64,000 nucleotides of DNA from Jatrophihabitans telluris. GTDB lineage: Bacteria; Actinomycetota; Actinomycetes; Mycobacteriales; Jatrophihabitantaceae. Below, piece by piece: positions 60,501 to 64,000 of the stretch. Below the pieces are notes generated by a model. That model was given only the letters and a program-made list of their open reading frames with translations. It was not told the origin of the DNA and ran no database searches. Both the position numbers and the translations under genes were made by a program. The stretch lies in NCBI RefSeq assembly GCF_023516435.1, contig NZ_CP097332.1, positions 1,736,001-1,800,000 of the forward strand, in the 5' to 3' direction. How positions within the stretch are numbered: position 1 is the first letter of the stretch; each line of letters begins with the position of its first letter.

Positions 60501-60564
60501 GGCCAAGCTCGGCGTGCGGAGTCGAACCGAGGCTGCCGCCGTCGCCGGTAGGGAAGGCGGCTAG
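57556..60564 (+). CDS. LAL-type LuxR regulator with AAA ATPase domain
   Basis: A protein of about 1002 residues: N-terminal STAND-like ATPase (VAGDAGVGKTR, about 37-44; Walker B VVEDAHWAD), a long helical middle resembling TPR repeats, and a C-terminal LuxR helix-turn-helix (LTDREREVLTVLQSGRTNRQ and SEKTVSVHVSNILAKLG). Members are large transcription activators in actinobacterial secondary metabolism or sugar uptake. GTG 57556 has AGGA 7 bases upstream; GTG 57541 and ATG 57448 are alternatives. No target cluster is adjacent; it sits inside a housekeeping region. Confidence 0.9.
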   Translation: MPVPPQPLVGRAAELAVLVGAIEDAARGDKAAVIVAGDAGVGKTRLLAEVVEIADHNGVASLIGHCLDFGDVGLPYLPVTEAFGRLARHEPELFDAIRDQYPVIERLLPQHRVIGASTAASSVPMDRAELFASVLGALGLIGEARPTLFVVEDAHWADQSSRDLLGFLLARLDSERIALVISYRSDDLHRRHPLRAAVAEWSRRAGVRRLTLEPLTESDSRLLIEQLHPEPLTAAQLQRVLRRADGNAFFTEELLASELDLDQGLDSESLVPTALAELLLLRLERVSDEAKQLARTAAVAGRSVRHRTLAAVSGLAADHLDLALRELIDGQLLQPQGAERYRFRHALLAEAIYDDLLPGERVRLHARFAEVLADSAIPATAAELARHARESHDLVTAVRAGIQAGEEAMRVAAPDEGMRQFETALELLPAARGAEGWDADDPGLDLTELSLRAVEAASAAGHLSRARGLADEALLRLPQTALAEQRARVLMAVGTQAALVEGELDALSATAEALKLVPLEPATELRARLAALRARTLSQLGRDDESARWAEECLLVAERLQRPDLAADARATLAILDRRAGDPDRAADELQRIADQAQQAGELGSELRVRFQLGVLQLGRGDLPAAERDYRRCWERAVETGRPWAAWGIDARCHLALTLFMLGEWDEAERVVDTSGERPPQFAAVKLTAAGFAVRAARGDRGLITDLPALRRRWRQDGVIAIWGLGQVMELHAQSGEPSRALQAYDELLAVIADIWQQPHFMANIRLATVGLGALGTAATTATESERDALLERGRGLHRAGVDAAAPGWTSDRHPGPEANAWLTRLEAEWARLRWLTAVDPPAEAEHLNLWLAAIEQFAGLPYERARCQARFAAVARAAGRTAQAQEALVAASSVAVRLRATPLLSELEALEPRPASRAGSGPHSRPAPDNRQGLPHTGLAALTDREREVLTVLQSGRTNRQIARQLYISEKTVSVHVSNILAKLGVRSRTEAAAVAGREGG

Positions 60565-60625
60565 CGCAGCGGTGGCGATCCGTCCACCCGCGGCGGCCGG
60601 GAGCACCCGCTCGCGGACTATCTCC

Positions 60626-60701
60626 CAGCAACGCTGAGCGACCGCAGCAACGCTGAGCGACCGCAGCAACGCTGAGCGACCGCAGCAACGCTGAGCTACC
60701 C
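60626..60701 (+). repeat. 19-bp tandem repeat, four units, before rpsB
   Basis: Four head-to-tail copies of CAGCAACGCTGAGCGACCG at 60626, 60645, 60664 and 60683. The first three are identical; the last has two changes. The block lies 62 bases after the LAL gene stop and about 70 bases before the rpsB -10 candidate. No spacers separate the units. Confidence 0.9.
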
Positions 60702-60769
60702 CACCAAGGGTCGAGCCCACCGCACACTCGGCTCACGGGCGCAATTAGCTACGCCAGCCGCGGCGGGGC

Positions 60770-60775
60770 TATGAT
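60770..60775 (+). promoter_or_regulatory. Candidate -10 box of rpsB
   Basis: TATGAT at 60770-60775 is the best -10 match in the 429-base gap before rpsB, about 220 bases upstream of the start. The -35 region is poor. A long untranslated leader would follow. Confidence 0.45.
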
Positions 60776-60993
60776 TGGCCAGCACCTCGCTCCGGCGAGG
60801 TGACTTCGCGTGCCCACTCACCCGTCGCGGTGAGCAGCAGCCACTTTCGGTCCGGCCCCTGCGGTCGGTCGTGGCGGTGTCAGCCGGGCGCCAGGGTGAT
60901 CGGCCTCCGGCCAGATCACGACAACCGAACCGCGGTTTGGTTCACCGGCATGTGTCGGCGGCCCACCGCACGAACGCAAGGAGGACGTGCCCG

Positions 60994-61929
60994 ATGGCCG
61001 TCGTCACTATGAAGAACCTGCTCGACTCCGGTGTGCACTTCGGACACCAGACCCGGCGCTGGAACCCGAAGATGAAGCGGTTCATCTTCACCGAGCGCAA
61101 CGGCATCTACATCATCGATCTGCAGCAGACGCTGACCTACATCGACCGCGCGTACGAGTTCGTCAAGGAAACGGTCGCCCACGGCGGCAGCGTCATGTTC
61201 ATCGGTACCAAGAAGCAGGCCCAAGAGGCCATCGCCGAGCAGGCCACCCGCGTGGGTATGCCCTACGTCAACCAGCGCTGGCTCGGCGGCATGCTCACCA
61301 ACTTCTCGACCGTCTACAAGCGGCTTCAGCGTCTGAAGGAGCTCGAAGCCATGGAGGCCAACGGCTGGGAGGGGACTGCGACGAAGAAGGAGCAGCTCAT
61401 CCTGACCCGCGAGAAGATCAAGCTCGAGCGGACCCTCGGCGGCATCCGTGAGATGTCGAAGACGCCCAGCGCGGTATGGATCGTCGACACGAAGAAGGAG
61501 CACATCGCGGTCGGTGAGGCCCACAAGCTGAACATCCCCGTCATCGCGATCCTCGACACCAACTGCGATCCCGACGAGGTCGACTACAAGATCCCGGGTA
61601 ACGACGATGCAATCCGCAGCGCCGCCCTGCTCACCCGCGTGATCGCCGACGCCGTTGCCGAGGGCCTGATGGCCCGAGCCGGCGCCGCCGCCAACGCCGG
61701 TCGCGACGAGAAGCCGGAGCCCGGCCAGCTGGGTACCGACGAGCCGCTCGCGGACTGGGAGAAGGAACTCCTGCAGCCGACCGAGGTTGCCGGTGAGGTC
61801 AGCGGTGCCGAGACGGTCGCCGAGGTCCCCCCGGCAGCCGAGGTCGCACCGGCCGAGGCCGTCGCCGAGGCTGCTGACGCGGCCGACGCCAAGGTCGAGG
61901 CCGAGCAGCCCGCCGCCGACGCCTCCTGA
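60994..61929 (+). CDS. rpsB: 30S ribosomal protein S2
   Basis: A 311-residue S2 beginning [20 protein letters not shown], with TKKQAQEAI and [12 protein letters not shown]. The conserved body ends near residue 255; a 55-residue acidic Ala/Glu/Val-rich tail ([19 protein letters not shown]) follows, longer than usual. AAGGAGG (60978-60984) lies 9 bases before the ATG. rpsB-tsf-pyrH-frr is the standard order. Confidence 0.96.
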   Translation: MAVVTMKNLLDSGVHFGHQTRRWNPKMKRFIFTERNGIYIIDLQQTLTYIDRAYEFVKETVAHGGSVMFIGTKKQAQEAIAEQATRVGMPYVNQRWLGGMLTNFSTVYKRLQRLKELEAMEANGWEGTATKKEQLILTREKIKLERTLGGIREMSKTPSAVWIVDTKKEHIAVGEAHKLNIPVIAILDTNCDPDEVDYKIPGNDDAIRSAALLTRVIADAVAEGLMARAGAAANAGRDEKPEPGQLGTDEPLADWEKELLQPTEVAGEVSGAETVAEVPPAAEVAPAEAVAEAADAADAKVEAEQPAADAS

Positions 61930-62058
61930 CGCCTGGCGATTCCGTCCGCCGATTTCCGGCCGAGCCGTCCCGTACGGGGCGCGGCCTGGCCACCAATACC
62001 GCTGGCACGACGCGGTCCCGTGCGCGCCAGCACACATCTCAAAGGGGATTGAACTGAC

Positions 62059-62877
62059 ATGGCGATTACCGCCGCAGACGTGAAGAAGCTCCGCGACGCC
62101 ACTGGCGCGGGGATGATGGATGCCAAGAAGGCACTCGAGGCCGCCGACGGCGATTTCGACAAGGCCGTCGAGGAGTTGCGCATCAAGGGTGCGGGCAAGG
62201 CCGCCAAGCGTGGGGCCGAGCGTGAGACCAGCAACGGTCTCGTCGCCGCCGCCGAGAACGCGATGATCGAGCTCGCCTGCGAGACCGACTTCGTGGCCAA
62301 GAACGAGCAGTTCCAGGCTCTGGCCGGTGACATCGTCGCGCATTTCGTGAAGTCCGACGTCAGCGACGTCGAGTCCTTGCTCGCCGAGACGCTCGCCGAC
62401 GGCGAGACCGTGGCCAAGAACATCGACGCGCTCAACGCCCTGATCGGCGAGAAGATCGAGCTGCGCCGAGCGGTCAAGCTCGAAGGCAAGATCGCCACCT
62501 ACCTGCACAAGAAGTCAGCCGATCTGCCGGCTCAGGTCGGTGTGCTGGTCTCGTTCACCGGCGACGACGTCGAGGCCGCCCGTAGCGCGGCGATGCAGGT
62601 AGCGGCGCTCAAGGCGTCCTACCTCACTCGCGAGGACGTCCCGGCCGACACGGTCGAGAACGAGAAGCGCATCGCCGAGGAGATCGCCCGCAACGAAGGC
62701 AAGCCCGAAGCCGCGATCAGCCGCATCGTCGAGGGCCGAGTCAACGGCTTCTTCAAGGAGAACGTGCTGATCGAGCAGTCCTCCGTGCACGACTCGAAGA
62801 AGACCGTCAAGGCGCTGCTGGACGAAGCCGGTGTGAGCCTGACCGGGTTCGCCCGCTTCGAGGTCGGCGCTGCCTGA
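62059..62877 (+). CDS. tsf: Elongation factor Ts
   Basis: A 272-residue EF-Ts, the nucleotide exchange factor for EF-Tu. It has the UBA-like start [19 protein letters not shown], the core signature [15 protein letters not shown] and a full dimerisation region. AAAGGGG about 12 bases upstream of the ATG. The 129-base gap after rpsB includes no clear terminator. Confidence 0.97.
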   Translation: MAITAADVKKLRDATGAGMMDAKKALEAADGDFDKAVEELRIKGAGKAAKRGAERETSNGLVAAAENAMIELACETDFVAKNEQFQALAGDIVAHFVKSDVSDVESLLAETLADGETVAKNIDALNALIGEKIELRRAVKLEGKIATYLHKKSADLPAQVGVLVSFTGDDVEAARSAAMQVAALKASYLTREDVPADTVENEKRIAEEIARNEGKPEAAISRIVEGRVNGFFKENVLIEQSSVHDSKKTVKALLDEAGVSLTGFARFEVGAA

Positions 62878-62921
62878 GCCAGCTTGACCTGAGCGAGTCC
62901 TCAGCCGCGGACGCCAGCCGA

Positions 62922-62935
62922 TGACCGATCGGTCA
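62922..62935. promoter_or_regulatory. 14-bp perfect palindrome upstream of pyrH
   Basis: TGACCGATCGGTCA lies in the 113-base gap between tsf and pyrH, 56 bases before the ATG. CAGTAGGGCAGGAT just downstream could hold a -10 box, so the palindrome would lie in or near a promoter. The binding protein is unknown. Confidence 0.5.
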
Positions 62936-62990
62936 GCACAGTAGGGCAGGATCAGCTCGGACGGGCACAGCACATCGAAAAGGGGCCATC

Positions 62991-63773
62991 ATGACCGAAT
63001 CACCCTCCGGGGCCGGCCAGATGGCCCCTTTCTCGACCGACGGGTCCGAACGTGCGGCGCCGCCGGCTTACCGGCGTGTCCTGCTCAAGCTCTCGGGTGA
63101 GGTTTTCGGCGGCGGCAGGGTCGGCGTCGACCCAGAGGTCGTCCAGTCGATCGCCCGTCAGATCGCCGAAGTGCACCGCAACGGCACCCAGGTCGCCGTC
63201 GTGGTCGGCGGCGGCAATTTCTTCCGCGGCGAGGAACTGTCCCAGCGGGGCATGGACCGCGACCGCGCCGACTACATGGGCATGCTGGGCACGGTCATGA
63301 ACTGCCTGGCCCTTCAGGACTTCCTCGAGAAGGCCGGTGTTCCCACCCGAGTGCAGACGGCGATCACGATGGGCCAGATCGCCGAGCCCTACATCCCTCG
63401 CCGCGCCGAGCGTCACCTGGAGAAGGGCCGTGCGGTCATCTTCGGAGCCGGCGCGGGCCTGCCGTACTTCTCCACCGATACGACAGCCGCGCAGCGGGCC
63501 CTGGAGATCGGGTGCCAGGTCTTGTTGATGGGCAAGAGCGGCGTCGACGGCGTCTACGACTCCGACCCCAAGTTCAACCCGAATGCGGTGAAATTCGACC
63601 GCATCTCCTATGACGATGTGCTGCGCCGCGGGCTGAAGGTCGCCGACGCGACAGCTTTCAGCCTCTGCCGAGACAACGCGATGCCGATCATCGTGTTCGA
63701 TCTTGCGGATGGCAACATCGCGCGAGTCGTTCGTGGTGAGAAGATCGGCACCGTGGTCTCGGCCACCGGCTGA
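62991..63773 (+). CDS. pyrH: Uridylate kinase
   Basis: A 260-residue UMP kinase of the amino-acid-kinase fold, converting UMP to UDP. Motifs: [27 protein letters not shown] and [14 protein letters not shown]. The N-terminal 25 residues before the core are an actinobacterial-type Ser/Pro-rich lead. AAAAGGGG sits about 6 bases upstream of the ATG. It may be separately controlled through the palindrome at 62922. Confidence 0.96.
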   Translation: MTESPSGAGQMAPFSTDGSERAAPPAYRRVLLKLSGEVFGGGRVGVDPEVVQSIARQIAEVHRNGTQVAVVVGGGNFFRGEELSQRGMDRDRADYMGMLGTVMNCLALQDFLEKAGVPTRVQTAITMGQIAEPYIPRRAERHLEKGRAVIFGAGAGLPYFSTDTTAAQRALEIGCQVLLMGKSGVDGVYDSDPKFNPNAVKFDRISYDDVLRRGLKVADATAFSLCRDNAMPIIVFDLADGNIARVVRGEKIGTVVSATG

Positions 63774-63817
63774 GCCGGTTGTCCCACCTGTACCCGCTGC
63801 CCGACAAGGAGATTGAC

Positions 63818-64000
63818 GTGATCGAGGAAACGCTCTTCGAAGCCGAGGAGAAGATGGAGAAGGCTGTGAGCGTTCTCCACAACGATCTCGGCGGTCTGCG
63901 CACGGGCCGCGCCTCGGCAAGCGCGTTCAACCGCATCGCGATCGACTACTACGGTGCGATGACCCCCCTGTCGCAGTTGGCATCGGTCAGCATTCCCGAG
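63818..64000 (+). CDS. frr: Ribosome recycling factor, N-terminal part (cut by window end)
   Basis: The first 61 codons begin with GTG 63818 and read [19 protein letters not shown], then [14 protein letters not shown] and [15 protein letters not shown], the N-terminal pattern of RRF, which splits post-termination ribosomes with EF-G. AAGGAG (63806-63811) lies 6 bases before the start. The rest is outside the window. Confidence 0.95.
   Translation, partial: MIEETLFEAEEKMEKAVSVLHNDLGGLRTGRASASAFNRIAIDYYGAMTPLSQLASVSIPE

Noticed and set aside
60626-60701. CRISPR array
   Set aside because: The 19-bp units are directly contiguous with no spacers, and there are no cas genes in the window.

Overview
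The window is a 64-kb piece of an actinobacterial (Actinomycetota) chromosome. The evidence is very high GC, frequent GTG starts, and gene content and order that follow the conserved actinobacterial backbone running from thiL-rpmB-recG-coaD through rnc-mutM-smc-ftsY, amt-glnK-glnD-ffh and rpsP-rimM-trmD-rplS-lepB to rnhB-yraN-yifB-dprA-xerC-rpsB-tsf-pyrH-frr. The same order is known, with different insertions, in Mycobacterium and Streptomyces. No rRNA, tRNA, CRISPR array, insertion sequence or prophage was found. Genus cannot be fixed from the sequence alone.

Layout. 1-9.5 kb: end of thiL, ribosomal proteins L28 and L32, a DAK2/FakA-like protein, recG, rsmD, coaD, a SepIVA-like septation protein, DUF177, rnc, mutM and acyP. 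9.8-18.5 kb: a small coiled-coil protein, smc, a lipoprotein L,D-transpeptidase, ftsY, and the threonine catabolic pair tdh-kbl. 18.6-23.4 kb: four minus-strand genes (PQQ-type beta-propeller lipoprotein, VOC protein, aminopeptidase N, small membrane protein). 23.7-27.8 kb: the nitrogen operon amt-glnK-glnD behind a GlnR-like site, closed by tandem repeats and a large palindrome. 28-33.6 kb: an accessory fatty/hydroxy-acid cassette (APH-fold kinase, ACAD10/11-type acyl-CoA dehydrogenase, TetR, LLM flavoprotein, two SDRs) behind a promoter overlapped by a 16-bp palindrome.

33.6-39.3 kb: ffh, a HerA-like ATPase, an amidohydrolase and an MFS transporter. 39.5-45.3 kb: a secreted subtilase with three C-terminal DTR-type repeats, then a GH1 beta-glucosidase and its LacI-type regulator with a CebR/CelR-like operator. 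45.5-51.7 kb: rpsP-khpA-rimM-trmD, rplS-lepB, tandem Nudix protein, rnhB, DUF2469. 51.8-56.9 kb: yraN-yifB-dprA, xerC, and a minus-strand M23 peptidase. 57.2-60.6 kb: a 56-residue protein and a 1000-residue LAL/LuxR ATPase regulator. 60.6-64 kb: a 4x19-bp repeat, then rpsB-tsf-pyrH-frr (frr cut by the window end).

Most of the window is housekeeping: translation, SRP targeting, chromosome segregation and repair. The most interesting accessory unit is the APH/ACAD cassette, which looks like the two halves of an ACAD11-type enzyme split into adjacent genes, with its own regulator. Other noteworthy signals are a set of apparent leaderless promoters, several unassigned palindromes (upstream of pyrH and of the 56-residue gene), the two tandem-repeat blocks, and an L,D-transpeptidase with an altered active-site motif.
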